A stretch of DNA of 64,000 bases from Streptomyces sp. TP-A0356 (GCF_001417775.1 NZ_BBZJ01000021.1:186001-250000); one strand, 5' to 3'. Shown: positions 10,735 to 19,133, counted from the first letter of the stretch. Numbers and translations are program-made. Notes: generated from the sequence alone by a model not told the origin.

Positions 10735-11016
10735 ATGCCTCGTAGCCTGAAGAAGGGGCCCTTCGTCGACGACCACCTGATCAAGAAGGTGGACTCCCAG
10801 AACGAAGCCGGCACCAAGAACGTCATCAAGACCTGGTCCCGCCGCTCGATGATCATCCCGGCCATGCTCGGCCACACGATCGCGGTGCACAACGGCAAGA
10901 CCCACATCCCGGTGTTTGTCACCGAGTCGATGGTCGGCCACAAGCTCGGCGAGTTCTCGCCGACGCGCACCTTCCGGGGTCACGTCAAGGAAGACCGGAA
11001 GTCGAAGCGCCGCTAA
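10735..11016 (+). CDS. rpsS: 30S ribosomal protein S19
   Basis: 93 residues, normal length, starting MPRSLKKGPFVDDHL. S19 binds 16S rRNA in the 30S head with S13 and contacts A-site tRNA. The conserved core includes TWSRRSMIIP and GHKLGEF. A GGACGGG-type site precedes the start, and rplV follows. Confidence 0.98.
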   Translation: MPRSLKKGPFVDDHLIKKVDSQNEAGTKNVIKTWSRRSMIIPAMLGHTIAVHNGKTHIPVFVTESMVGHKLGEFSPTRTFRGHVKEDRKSKRR

Positions 11017-11060
11017 CCAGCGGGGTGTGAATGACCATGACAAACATCGAAGGGACAACC

Positions 11061-11408
11061 ATGGAAGCCAGGGCCCAGGCGCGGTACATCCGCGTCACGC
11101 CCATGAAGGCCCGCCGTGTGGTGGACCTCATTCGTGGCATGGACGCCACGGAGGCTCAGGCGGTCCTGCGTTTCGCCCCGCAGGCCGCGAGCGTGCCGGT
11201 CGGCAAGGTGCTGGACAGCGCCATCGCCAACGCCGCGCACAACTACGACCACACCGACGCCGACAGCCTCTACATCTCCGAGGCCTACGTCGACGAGGGT
11301 CCGACCCTGAAGCGGTTCCGGCCGCGTGCCCAGGGCCGTGCCTACCGGATCCGCAAGCGGACCAGCCACATCACCGTGGTCGTCAGCAGCAAGGAAGGAA
11401 CCCGGTAA
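11061..11408 (+). CDS. rplV: 50S ribosomal protein L22
   Basis: 115 residues from the ATG at 11061, giving MEARAQARYIRVTP. L22 spans the large subunit, and its long hairpin lines the exit tunnel where macrolides act. An in-frame ATG at 11031 would add ten residues; 11061 is preferred because AGGGA sits 5 nt upstream and the added residues are outside the conserved domain. Its TAA overlaps the rpsC ATG by one base. Confidence 0.95.
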   Translation: MEARAQARYIRVTPMKARRVVDLIRGMDATEAQAVLRFAPQAASVPVGKVLDSAIANAAHNYDHTDADSLYISEAYVDEGPTLKRFRPRAQGRAYRIRKRTSHITVVVSSKEGTR

Positions 11409-12229
11409 TGGGCCAGAAGGTAAACCCGCACGGGTTCCGGCTCGGTATCACGACCGACTTCAAGTCGCGTTGGTACGCCGACAAGCTGTACAAGGACTAC
11501 GTCAAGGAAGACGTCGCCATCCGTCGGATGATGACGTCCGGCATGGAGCGCGCCGGCATCTCCAAGGTCGAGATCGAGCGCACCCGTGACCGTGTGCGTG
11601 TGGACATCCACACCGCGCGTCCGGGCATCGTCATCGGCCGCCGTGGGGCCGAGGCCGACCGCATCCGCGGCGACCTCGAGAAGCTCACGGGCAAGCAGGT
11701 CCAGCTGAACATCCTCGAGGTCAAGAACCCCGAGGTCGACGCTCAGCTCGTGGCCCAGGCCGTTGCCGAGCAGCTCTCCTCCCGCGTCTCCTTCCGCCGC
11801 GCCATGCGCAAGAGCATGCAGTCGGCGATGAAGGCGGGCGCCAAGGGCATCAAGATCCAGTGCGGTGGCCGTCTCGGCGGCGCCGAGATGTCCCGCTCGG
11901 AGTTCTACCGCGAGGGCCGTGTGCCCCTGCACACGCTCCGTGCGAACGTGGACTACGGCTTCTTCGAGGCCAAGACGACCTTCGGCCGCATCGGTGTGAA
12001 GGTCTGGATCTACAAGGGCGACGTCAAGAACATCGCCGAGGTCCGCGCCGAGAACGCTGCCGCCCGTGCGGGTAACCGCCCGGCCCGCGGTGGCGGTGCC
12101 GACCGCCCGGCCCGTGGTGGCCGCGGTGGCGAGCGGCGCGGTCGCAAGCCGCAGCAGGCTGCAGGCGCCGAGGCCCCCAAGGCCGAGGCCCCCGCTGCTC
12201 CGGCTGAGAGCACCGGAACGGAGGCCTGA
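11408..12229 (+). CDS. rpsC: 30S ribosomal protein S3
   Basis: 273 residues. S3 guards the mRNA entry channel of the 30S subunit. It starts MGQKVNPHGFRLG and has the KH-type RNA-binding domain with GRRGAEADRIR near residues 78-88. The last ~55 residues are a Gly/Arg then Ala/Pro/Glu-rich tail typical of actinobacterial S3 and probably disordered. The start overlaps the rplV stop by one base. Confidence 0.97.
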   Translation: MGQKVNPHGFRLGITTDFKSRWYADKLYKDYVKEDVAIRRMMTSGMERAGISKVEIERTRDRVRVDIHTARPGIVIGRRGAEADRIRGDLEKLTGKQVQLNILEVKNPEVDAQLVAQAVAEQLSSRVSFRRAMRKSMQSAMKAGAKGIKIQCGGRLGGAEMSRSEFYREGRVPLHTLRANVDYGFFEAKTTFGRIGVKVWIYKGDVKNIAEVRAENAAARAGNRPARGGGADRPARGGRGGERRGRKPQQAAGAEAPKAEAPAAPAESTGTEA

Positions 12230-12234
12230 CCGTC

Positions 12235-12654
12235 ATGCTGATCCCCCGTAGGGTCAAGCACCGCAAGCAGCACCACCCGAAGCGCCGTGGTATGGCCAAG
12301 GGCGGTACGACGGTTGCGTTCGGCGAGTACGGCATCCAGGCCCTCACGCCGGCGTACGTGACCAACCGCCAGATCGAGGCGGCTCGTATCGCGATGACCC
12401 GCCACATCAAGCGTGGCGGCAAGGTCTGGATCAACATCTACCCGGACCGCCCGCTGACCAAGAAGCCTGCCGAGACCCGCATGGGTTCCGGTAAGGGTTC
12501 GCCGGAGTGGTGGATCGCGAACGTTCACCCGGGTCGGGTGATGTTCGAGCTGTCCTACCCGAACGAGAAGATCGCCCGTGAGGCGCTGACTCGTGCGGCC
12601 CACAAGCTGCCGATGAAGTGCCGGATCGTCAAGCGCGAGGCAGGTGAAGCGTGA
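12235..12654 (+). CDS. rplP: 50S ribosomal protein L16
   Basis: 139 residues, starting MLIPRRVKHRKQHHP. L16 binds near the A-site tRNA elbow and helps organise the peptidyl-transferase centre late in 50S assembly. The conserved RMGSGKGSPEWW motif is present around residues 82-93. Its stop overlaps the rpmC start by one base. Confidence 0.98.
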   Translation: MLIPRRVKHRKQHHPKRRGMAKGGTTVAFGEYGIQALTPAYVTNRQIEAARIAMTRHIKRGGKVWINIYPDRPLTKKPAETRMGSGKGSPEWWIANVHPGRVMFELSYPNEKIAREALTRAAHKLPMKCRIVKREAGEA

Positions 12655-12878
12655 TGTCGGCCGGTACCAAGGCGTCCGAGCTGCGCGAGCTGGGCAACGA
12701 GGAGCTTCTGGGCAAGCTCCGCGAGGCCAAGGAAGAGCTGTTCAACCTCCGCTTCCAGGCGGCGACCGGTCAGCTCGAGAACCATGGCCGTCTGAAGGCG
12801 GTCCGCAAGGACATCGCGCGGATCTACACCCTGATGCGCGAGCGTGAGCTGGGCATCGAAACGGTGGAGAACGCCTGA
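12654..12878 (+). CDS. rpmC: 50S ribosomal protein L29
   Basis: 74 residues, normal length, all helical, placed next to L23 at the tunnel exit. The ATG at 12654 is preferred to a GTG three bases earlier because it gives the family length and the one-base overlap with rplP that recurs in this operon. The conserved LFNLRFQ and LENHGRLK motifs are visible. Confidence 0.97.
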   Translation: MSAGTKASELRELGNEELLGKLREAKEELFNLRFQAATGQLENHGRLKAVRKDIARIYTLMRERELGIETVENA

Positions 12879-13186
12879 TGAGCGAGAACAACGTGACTGA
12901 GACTGTAAACACCAGCGGCTCCGCCGCGGGTTCGGCGCGCGGCTTCCGCAAGACCCGCGAGGGTCTTGTCGTCAGCGACAAGATGGACAAGACCGTCGTC
13001 GTCGCTGTCGAGGACCGCGTCAAGCACGCGCTGTACGGCAAGGTCATCCGCCGTACGAGCAAGCTCAAGGCGCACGACGAGCAGAACGCCGCGGGTATCG
13101 GCGACCGCGTCCTCCTGATGGAGACCCGGCCGCTGTCCGCGACGAAGCGCTGGCGCGTCGTCGAGATCCTCGAGAAGGCCAAGTAA
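12878..13186 (+). CDS. rpsQ: 30S ribosomal protein S17
   Basis: 102 residues. S17 is a primary 16S rRNA-binding protein of the 30S body. The core starts near residue 22 (RGFRKTREGLVVSDKMDKT) after a Ser/Thr/Asn-rich N-terminal extension. The start overlaps the rpmC stop by one base. It ends the S10 cluster; a 99-bp spacer with two hairpins separates it from rplN. Confidence 0.97.
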   Translation: MSENNVTETVNTSGSAAGSARGFRKTREGLVVSDKMDKTVVVAVEDRVKHALYGKVIRRTSKLKAHDEQNAAGIGDRVLLMETRPLSATKRWRVVEILEKAK

Positions 13187-13189
13187 TTC

Positions 13190-13213
13190 TCCTGCGGGGC
13201 ACCCCTCGCAGGA
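13190..13213 (+). promoter_or_regulatory. Hairpin 1 between rpsQ and rplN
   Basis: Stem TCCTGCG / CGCAGGA plus inner GGG/CCC pairs around a very short loop, 4 bp after the rpsQ stop. It is terminator-like but has no T-run, so it may be an attenuator or processing site at the S10-spc junction. Confidence 0.5.
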
Positions 13214-13228
13214 CAGTTCCGCCAGGCT

Positions 13229-13257
13229 CCGGGGACCGCTCGCTGAGCGGCCCCCGG
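13229..13257 (+). promoter_or_regulatory. Hairpin 2 between rpsQ and rplN
   Basis: Stem CCGGGG + CCGCT / AGCGG + CCCCGG, 11 bp with small bulges, 16 bp after hairpin 1 and 28 bp before the rplN start. Confidence 0.5.
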
Positions 13258-13285
13258 GGAACCGGCAGACAAACAGGAGATAGAC

Positions 13286-13654
13286 GTGATCCAGCAGGAG
13301 TCGCGACTGCGTGTCGCCGACAACACTGGTGCGAAGGAGATCCTTTGCATCCGTGTGCTCGGTGGCTCCGGTCGCCGCTACGCGGGCATCGGTGACGTCA
13401 TCGTCGCCACCGTCAAGGACGCGATCCCCGGTGGCAACGTGAAGAAGGGTGACGTCGTCAAGGCGGTCATCGTTCGCACCGTCAAGGAGCGCCGTCGTCC
13501 GGACGGCTCGTACATCCGCTTCGACGAGAACGCCGCCGTCATTCTGAAGAACGACGGCGACCCTCGCGGCACCCGTATCTTCGGCCCGGTCGGCCGTGAG
13601 CTGCGCGAGAAGAAGTTCATGAAGATCATCTCGCTCGCGCCGGAGGTGCTGTAA
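13286..13654 (+). CDS. rplN: 50S ribosomal protein L14
   Basis: 122 residues, normal length. L14 lies at the subunit interface beside L19 and is the site where the RsfS silencing factor binds in other bacteria. The GTG start follows ACAGGAG by 8 nt. It begins MIQQESRLRVADNTGAKE, the family signature. First gene of the spc cluster, followed by rplX after 2 bases. Confidence 0.98.
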   Translation: MIQQESRLRVADNTGAKEILCIRVLGGSGRRYAGIGDVIVATVKDAIPGGNVKKGDVVKAVIVRTVKERRRPDGSYIRFDENAAVILKNDGDPRGTRIFGPVGRELREKKFMKIISLAPEVL

Positions 13655-13656
13655 GC

Positions 13657-13980
13657 ATGAAGATCAAGAAGGGCGACCTGGTCCAGGTCATCACCGGCAA
13701 GGACAAGGGCAAGCAGGGCAAGGTCATTGCCGCTTACCCGCGCGAGGAGCGTGTCCTGGTCGAGGGTGTCAACCGGGTCAAGAAGCACACCAAGGCCGGT
13801 CCGACGGCCCGCGGTTCGCAGGCCGGCGGCATCGTGACCACCGAGGCCCCCATCCACGTGTCCAACGTTCAGCTGGTCGTGGAGAAGGACGGTCAGAAGG
13901 TCGTCACGCGTGTCGGCTACCGCTTCGACGAGAACGGCAACAAGATCCGCGTTGCCAAGCGGACGGGTGAGGACATCTGA
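13657..13980 (+). CDS. rplX: 50S ribosomal protein L24
   Basis: 107 residues. L24 is an assembly-initiating 23S rRNA-binding protein. The N-terminal KOW motif is clear (KIKKGDLVQVITGKDKGKQG). Its TGA overlaps the rplE ATG by one base, which suggests coupled translation. Confidence 0.98.
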   Translation: MKIKKGDLVQVITGKDKGKQGKVIAAYPREERVLVEGVNRVKKHTKAGPTARGSQAGGIVTTEAPIHVSNVQLVVEKDGQKVVTRVGYRFDENGNKIRVAKRTGEDI

Positions 13981-14537
13981 TGGCTACCACCACCACTCCG
14001 CGTCTGAAGCAGAAGTACCGCGACGAGATCGCCCCCAAGCTGCGTGACGAGTTCAAGTACGAGAACGTCATGCAGATCCCGGGCCTCGTCAAGATCGTGG
14101 TCAACATGGGTGTGGGCGACGCCGCCCGCGACTCCAAGCTGATCGAGGGCGCCATCCGCGACCTCACCACGATCACCGGTCAGAAGCCGGCCGTCACCAA
14201 GGCCCGCAAGTCCATCGCGCAGTTCAAGCTGCGTGAGGGTCAGCCGATCGGTGCCCACGTCACGCTCCGTGGCGACCGCATGTGGGAGTTCCTGGACCGC
14301 ACCCTGTCGCTCGCGCTGCCGCGCATCCGCGACTTCCGTGGTCTGTCCCCCAAGCAGTTCGACGGCCGTGGCAACTACACCTTCGGTCTCACTGAGCAGG
14401 TCATGTTCCACGAGATCGACCAGGACAAGATCGACCGCGTCCGGGGTATGGACATCACCGTGGTCACCACGGCGACCAACGACGCTGAGGGCCGCGCGCT
14501 CCTTCGTCACCTCGGCTTCCCGTTCAAGGAGGCGTGA
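13980..14537 (+). CDS. rplE: 50S ribosomal protein L5
   Basis: 185 residues. L5 binds 5S rRNA and contacts S13 and P-site tRNA. The L5 core includes KIVVNMGVGDA (~38-48) and the C-terminal DIVVTT-like segment. A six-base gap leads to the zinc-type S14. Confidence 0.98.
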   Translation: MATTTTPRLKQKYRDEIAPKLRDEFKYENVMQIPGLVKIVVNMGVGDAARDSKLIEGAIRDLTTITGQKPAVTKARKSIAQFKLREGQPIGAHVTLRGDRMWEFLDRTLSLALPRIRDFRGLSPKQFDGRGNYTFGLTEQVMFHEIDQDKIDRVRGMDITVVTTATNDAEGRALLRHLGFPFKEA

Positions 14538-14542
14538 GCGAG

Positions 14543-14728
14543 ATGGCGAAGAAGGCTCTGATTGCCAAGGCTGCTCGCAAGCCCAAGTTCGGTGTGCGCG
14601 CGTACACCCGCTGCCAGCGCTGCGGCCGTCCGCACTCCGTGTACCGCAAGTTCGGCCTGTGCCGCGTGTGCCTTCGTGAGATGGCTCACCGTGGCGAGCT
14701 GCCGGGCGTGACCAAGAGCTCCTGGTAA
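14543..14728 (+). CDS. rpsZ: 30S ribosomal protein S14, zinc-binding form
   Basis: 61 residues. The ATG at 14543 gives MAKKALIAKAARKPKFGVRAY; a start 9 bases earlier is possible but adds only MSE. Two CxxC knuckles (C24/C27 and C40/C43) show the zinc-dependent (C+) paralogue. Actinobacteria often carry a second, zinc-free rpsN elsewhere under Zur control; none is visible here. S14 belongs to the 30S head near S3 and S10. Confidence 0.96.
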   Translation: MAKKALIAKAARKPKFGVRAYTRCQRCGRPHSVYRKFGLCRVCLREMAHRGELPGVTKSSW

Positions 14729-14731
14729 CAG

Positions 14732-14785
14732 CCCAGTTGGGTTGATTCCAGGCTCTCGGTAAGCAACTGGGTCGGCAGGCGACCC
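14732..14785 (+). promoter_or_regulatory. Two mutually exclusive hairpins before rpsH
   Basis: CCCAGTTG (14732-14739) can pair with CAACTGGG (14764-14771), while GGGTCG (14769-14774) can pair with CGACCC (14780-14785). Both use the same GGG, so only one can form at a time. They lie in the 209-bp rpsZ-rpsH spacer, unusually long for this operon. Confidence 0.5.
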
Positions 14786-14937
14786 ACCTCACATGCCTTA
14801 GGCTGGTGGGGTTGGGCGTCTGCCGCCCGTACGACTTACTACGCCGTAGGTCCACCGCGCCGCACCCGTCCCGTCTCGGATCGGGGAGAGGGATGGCGCA
14901 CCAGGAAACCCCGGCGAGAGAGGCCGAAGGCCAATTC

Positions 14938-15336
14938 ATGACCATGACTGATCCGATCGCAGACATGCTTACGCGTCTGCGGAACGCGAACTCGGCGTAC
15001 CACGACTCCGTGGCGATGCCGCACTCGAAGATCAAGTCGCACATCGCGGAGATCCTCCAGCAGGAGGGCTTCATCACGGGCTGGCGCGTCGAGGACGCCG
15101 AGGTCGGCAAGAACCTCGTCCTCGAGCTGAAGTTCGGCCCCAACCGTGAGCGCTCCATCGCGGGCATCAAGCGGATCTCCAAGCCCGGTCTGCGGGTTTA
15201 CGCGAAGTCCACCAACCTGCCCAAGGTGCTCGGTGGCCTCGGCGTGGCGATCATCTCCACGTCCCACGGGCTCCTCACCGACAAGCAGGCCGGCAAGAAG
15301 GGCGTAGGCGGAGAAGTTCTCGCCTACGTCTGGTAA
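14938..15336 (+). CDS. rpsH: 30S ribosomal protein S8
   Basis: 132 residues from the ATG at 14938 (MTMTDPIADMLTRLRNA). S8 is a primary 16S rRNA binder and in E. coli represses the spc operon by binding its own mRNA. An open frame extends back to 14806 but lacks conservation, and GAAGG lies just before the chosen start. The long structured spacer upstream is a reasonable place for autoregulation (inference). Confidence 0.97.
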   Translation: MTMTDPIADMLTRLRNANSAYHDSVAMPHSKIKSHIAEILQQEGFITGWRVEDAEVGKNLVLELKFGPNRERSIAGIKRISKPGLRVYAKSTNLPKVLGGLGVAIISTSHGLLTDKQAGKKGVGGEVLAYVW

Positions 15337-15360
15337 CGGAAGGGAACGGAGGAAACAGCT

Positions 15361-15900
15361 ATGTCGCGCATCGGCAAGCTCCCCATCGCGGTTCCCGCCG
15401 GCGTGGACGTCACCATCGACGGCAACACGGTCGCGGTCAAGGGCCCCAAGGGCGAACTGAGCCACACCGTCGTCACGCCGATCGAGATCGTCAAGAACGA
15501 GGACGGCACCCTCCAGGTGACCCGCCCCAACGACGAGCGTCAGAACAAGGCCCTGCACGGCCTGTCCCGCACGCTGGTGGCGAACATGATCACCGGCGTG
15601 ACCCAGGGTTACGTGAAGAAGCTCGAGATCAGCGGTGTCGGTTACCGCGTGACCGCCAAGGGCTCGAACCTCGAGTTCGCCCTCGGTTACAGCCACCCGA
15701 TCCTGGTCGAGGCCCCCGAGGGAATCACCTTCAAGGTGGAGACCCCGACCCGTTTCTCGGTCGAGGGCATCGACAAGCAGAAGGTCGGCGAGGTTGCGGC
15801 CAACATCCGCAAGCTGCGCAAGCCCGACCCGTACAAGGCCAAGGGCGTCAAGTACGAGGGCGAAGTCATCCGCCGCAAGGTCGGAAAGGCGGGTAAGTAA
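15361..15900 (+). CDS. rplF: 50S ribosomal protein L6
   Basis: 179 residues, starting MSRIGKLPIAVPAGVDV. L6 contacts the sarcin-ricin loop region and has the duplicated alpha/beta fold; its C-terminal RKLRKPDPYKAKGVKY is diagnostic. It is preceded by GGAGG 8 nt upstream and followed by rplR after 3 bases. Confidence 0.98.
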   Translation: MSRIGKLPIAVPAGVDVTIDGNTVAVKGPKGELSHTVVTPIEIVKNEDGTLQVTRPNDERQNKALHGLSRTLVANMITGVTQGYVKKLEISGVGYRVTAKGSNLEFALGYSHPILVEAPEGITFKVETPTRFSVEGIDKQKVGEVAANIRKLRKPDPYKAKGVKYEGEVIRRKVGKAGK

Positions 15901-15903
15901 GCC

Positions 15904-16287
15904 ATGGCATACGGGCAGAAGATCCTGAAGGGCGACGCCTACAAGCGCGCCGCGATCAAGCGCCGTCACATCCGGATCCGCAAGCGGATCGCGGGTACGG
16001 CGGAGCGCCCCCGTCTGGTCGTGACCCGCTCCAACCGCCACATCGTGGCGCAGGTGATCGACGACCTCAAGGGCCACACCCTGGCGTCGGCGTCCACGCT
16101 GGACACCTCGATCCGCGGTGGCGAGGGCGACAAGTCCGCGCAGGCCAAGCAGGTCGGCGCCCTGGTCGCCGAGCGTGCCAAGGCTGCCGGTGTCGAGGCC
16201 GTCGTGTTCGACCGTGGTGGCAACCAGTACGCCGGGCGCATCGCCGCTCTGGCGGACGCCGCCCGCGAAGCCGGGCTCAAGTTCTGA
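15904..16287 (+). CDS. rplR: 50S ribosomal protein L18
   Basis: 127 residues. L18 binds 5S rRNA with L5 and anchors the central protuberance. It begins MAYGQKILKGDAYKR and keeps the RLVVTRSNRHIVAQVIDD core and the C-terminal VVFDRGGNQYAGR motif. A 40-bp spacer with a GAGAGAGG site leads to rpsE. Confidence 0.98.
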   Translation: MAYGQKILKGDAYKRAAIKRRHIRIRKRIAGTAERPRLVVTRSNRHIVAQVIDDLKGHTLASASTLDTSIRGGEGDKSAQAKQVGALVAERAKAAGVEAVVFDRGGNQYAGRIAALADAAREAGLKF

Positions 16288-16327
16288 GCCGCTTCCGTAG
16301 CTAGCGGAAAAGAGAGAGGTAAATCCA

Positions 16328-16933
16328 ATGGCTGGACCCCAGCGCCGCGGTGGCGGTGCCGGTGGCGGCGAGCGGCGGGACCGGAAGGGCCGTGACGGCG
16401 GCGCAGCTGCCGCCGAGAAGACCGCGTACGTTGAGCGCGTCGTCGCGATCAACCGCGTCGCCAAGGTTGTGAAGGGTGGTCGTCGCTTCAGCTTCACCGC
16501 GCTGGTCGTGGTGGGCGACGGTGACGGCACCGTGGGTGTCGGATACGGCAAGGCCAAGGAGGTGCCGGCCGCCATCGCCAAGGGCGTTGAGGAGGCCAAG
16601 AAGCACTTCTTCAAGGTCCCCCGGATCCAGGGCACCATCCCGCACCCGATCCAGGGTGAGAAGGCTGCCGGCGTCGTACTGCTCAAGCCCGCGTCCCCGG
16701 GTACCGGTGTCATCGCCGGTGGTCCGGTGCGTGCCGTGCTCGAGTGCGCCGGTATCCACGACGTGCTGTCGAAGTCGCTCGGCTCCGACAACGCGATCAA
16801 CATCGTGCACGCGACCGTGGAGGCCCTGAAGGGTCTGCAGCGTCCCGAGGAGATCGCGGCCCGCCGCGGTCTGCCGCTCGAGGACGTCGCGCCCGCGGCC
16901 CTGCTGCGTGCTCGTGCCGGGGCGGGTGCGTGA
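16328..16933 (+). CDS. rpsE: 30S ribosomal protein S5
   Basis: 201 residues. S5 sits at the back of the 30S neck, affects accuracy and is the classical spectinomycin target. An N-terminal Gly/Arg-rich extension (~30 residues) precedes the double-stranded-RNA-binding-like domain, with the RVVAINRVAKVVKGGRRF region following. The TGA overlaps the rpmD ATG by one base. Confidence 0.98.
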   Translation: MAGPQRRGGGAGGGERRDRKGRDGGAAAAEKTAYVERVVAINRVAKVVKGGRRFSFTALVVVGDGDGTVGVGYGKAKEVPAAIAKGVEEAKKHFFKVPRIQGTIPHPIQGEKAAGVVLLKPASPGTGVIAGGPVRAVLECAGIHDVLSKSLGSDNAINIVHATVEALKGLQRPEEIAARRGLPLEDVAPAALLRARAGAGA

Positions 16934-17115
16934 TGGCTCAGATCAAGATCACGCAGGTCAAGTCCTACATCGGCAGCAAGCAGAACCACCGCGACACCCT
17001 GCGTTCCCTGGGCCTCAAGCGCCTGGGTGACGTGGTCGTCAAGGAGGACCGTCCCGAGTTCCGCGGCATGGTGCACACCGTCCGCCACCTCGTGACGGTC
17101 GAGGAGGTCGACTGA
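16933..17115 (+). CDS. rpmD: 50S ribosomal protein L30
   Basis: 60 residues, starting MAQIKITQVKSYIGSK. L30 is a small peripheral large-subunit protein of ferredoxin-like fold. The conserved SLGLKRLGDVV motif is present, and the gene lies in the usual slot between rpsE and rplO with 1-2 bp junctions. Confidence 0.97.
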   Translation: MAQIKITQVKSYIGSKQNHRDTLRSLGLKRLGDVVVKEDRPEFRGMVHTVRHLVTVEEVD

Positions 17116-17117
17116 TC

Positions 17118-17573
17118 ATGGCGGAGCAGAACCCGCTCAAGATCCACAACCTCCGTCCCGCCCCGGGCGCCAAGACCGCCAAGACCCGTGTCGGTCGTGG
17201 TGAGGCGTCGAAGGGTAAGACGGCCGGTCGTGGTACCAAGGGCACGAAGGCCCGCTACCAGGTTCCGGAGCGCTTCGAGGGCGGCCAGATGCCGCTGCAC
17301 ATGCGCCTCCCGAAGCTGAAGGGCTTCAAGAACCCGTTCAAGACCGAGTACCAGGTCGTGAACCTCGACAAGCTGGCCGCGCTCTACCCCGAGGGTGGCG
17401 AGGTCACCGTCGCGGACCTGGTGGCCAAGGGTGCCGTTCGCAAGAACAGCCTCGTCAAGGTCCTCGGCCAGGGCGAGATCTCCGTGGCGCTGCAGGTGAC
17501 GGTCGACGCCGTCTCCGGCTCCGCCAAGGAGAAGATCACCGCCGCCGGCGGCACCGTCACCGAGCTCGTCTGA
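17118..17573 (+). CDS. rplO: 50S ribosomal protein L15
   Basis: 151 residues. L15 is a late-assembly 23S rRNA-binding protein with an extended Gly/Lys/Arg-rich N-terminus (VGRGEASKGKTAGRGTKG). It ends the spc ribosomal protein run and is followed by a 13-bp perfect-stem hairpin before secY. Confidence 0.98.
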   Translation: MAEQNPLKIHNLRPAPGAKTAKTRVGRGEASKGKTAGRGTKGTKARYQVPERFEGGQMPLHMRLPKLKGFKNPFKTEYQVVNLDKLAALYPEGGEVTVADLVAKGAVRKNSLVKVLGQGEISVALQVTVDAVSGSAKEKITAAGGTVTELV

Positions 17574-17609
17574 CACCTTCAGGCGTCTCGATGACTTGAG
17601 CGATCCCGA

Positions 17610-17643
17610 CCGGGGATACCCCTTAGAAATGGGGTATCCCCGG
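17610..17643 (+). terminator. Hairpin between rplO and secY
   Basis: Perfect 13-bp stem CCGGGGATACCCC / GGGGTATCCCCGG with an 8-nt AU-rich loop. It probably ends or attenuates the ribosomal protein transcript, so secY likely also has its own promoter in the following 170 bp. Confidence 0.75.
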
Positions 17644-17819
17644 TTGGTCGTTCCAAGGGTGGCAGTATCGCCGGTAAGGTGGCCTGCACTGCCAACATTC
17701 ACAGGGTGCCGCGGTACGGGCACTCAGGGCGGCAGTCAGCCGTTACCCATGTCGTTGTTCAGTCGGAATCTCAAGACCGTCACCCTTGACGCAGTTGCGC
17801 GGGGGTCGCAGGAGGCACC

Positions 17820-19133
17820 GTGCTCACCGCGTTCGCCCGGGCGTTCAGGACGCCCGACCTGCGCAAGAAGCTGCTCTTCACGCTCGGCATCATCGTGGTG
17901 TACCGGCTCGGTACGCACATCCCGATCCCGGGCGTCGACTACAAGAGCGTCCAGACCTGTATCGACGTGGCCAAGGGCAACCAGGGCCTGTTCGGTCTGG
18001 TCAACATGTTCAGCGGCGGCGCGCTGCTGCAGATCACGGTCTTCGCGCTGGGCATCATGCCGTACATCACGGCGAGCATCATTCTCCAGCTGCTGACCGT
18101 GGTCATCCCGCGCCTGGAAGCCCTGAAGAAGGAGGGCCAGGCGGGTACGACGAAGATCACGCAGTACACCCGTTACCTGACGGTGGCGCTGGCGATCCTC
18201 CAGGGAACCGGTCTGGTGGCCACCGCGCGCAGCGGCGCCCTGTTCTCCGGCTGCCCGGCGGCGACCTCGATCGTCCCGGACCAGTCGATCTTCAGCACGA
18301 TCACGATGGTCATCTGTATGACCGCCGGTACGGCCGTCGTCATGTGGCTCGGCGAGCTGATCACCGACCGCGGTATCGGCAACGGCATGTCCATCCTCAT
18401 GTTCATCTCGATCGCCGCGACCTTCCCGGGCGCGCTGTGGGCCATCAAGAAGCAGGGCAAGCTGGCCGGCGGCTGGATCGAGTTCGGCACCGTGATCCTG
18501 GTCGGCCTGGTCATGGTCGCCCTGGTGGTCTTCGTCGAGCAGGCGCAGCGGCGGATCCCCGTCCAGTACGCCAAGCGCATGATCGGTCGCCGCTCCTACG
18601 GCGGTACCTCCACCTACATCCCGCTGAAGGTGAACCAGGCGGGTGTGATCCCCGTCATCTTCGCGTCGTCGCTGCTGTACATCCCGGCTCTGATCGCGCA
18701 GTTCGCCGGGGGCAACTCCGGGTGGAAGACGTGGATCCAGCAGAACCTGACCAAGGGTGACCACCCGATCTACATCACCGCCTACTTCTTGCTGATCGTT
18801 TTCTTCGCGTTCTTCTACGTGGCGATCTCCTTCAACCCCGAGGAAGTCGCCGACAACATGAAGAAGTATGGTGGCTTCATCCCGGGCATCCGGGCCGGTC
18901 GGCCCACCGCTGAGTACCTCTCGTACGTGCTCAACCGGATCACCTGGCCGGGGTCGCTGTACCTGGGTCTGATCGCTCTCGTACCGACAATGGCGTTGGT
19001 TGGCTTCGGGGCAAGCCAGAACTTCCCCTTCGGCGGCACCAGCATCCTGATCATCGTGGGTGTCGGTCTTGAGACGGTGAAGCAGATCGAGAGCCAGCTC
19101 CAGCAGCGCAATTACGAAGGGTTCCTCCGCTGA
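17820..19133 (+). CDS. secY: Preprotein translocase channel SecY
   Basis: 437-residue integral membrane protein with about ten transmembrane segments, the pore of the SecYEG translocon. The GTG at 17820 gives MLTAFARAFRTPDLRKK, the usual amphipathic N-terminus, with GGAGG 5 nt upstream. The cytoplasmic loops are basic, and the lateral gate helices and plug region look intact. It overlaps adk by one base, the normal secY-adk-map arrangement that links export to N-terminal processing. Confidence 0.98.
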   Translation: MLTAFARAFRTPDLRKKLLFTLGIIVVYRLGTHIPIPGVDYKSVQTCIDVAKGNQGLFGLVNMFSGGALLQITVFALGIMPYITASIILQLLTVVIPRLEALKKEGQAGTTKITQYTRYLTVALAILQGTGLVATARSGALFSGCPAATSIVPDQSIFSTITMVICMTAGTAVVMWLGELITDRGIGNGMSILMFISIAATFPGALWAIKKQGKLAGGWIEFGTVILVGLVMVALVVFVEQAQRRIPVQYAKRMIGRRSYGGTSTYIPLKVNQAGVIPVIFASSLLYIPALIAQFAGGNSGWKTWIQQNLTKGDHPIYITAYFLLIVFFAFFYVAISFNPEEVADNMKKYGGFIPGIRAGRPTAEYLSYVLNRITWPGSLYLGLIALVPTMALVGFGASQNFPFGGTSILIIVGVGLETVKQIESQLQQRNYEGFLR

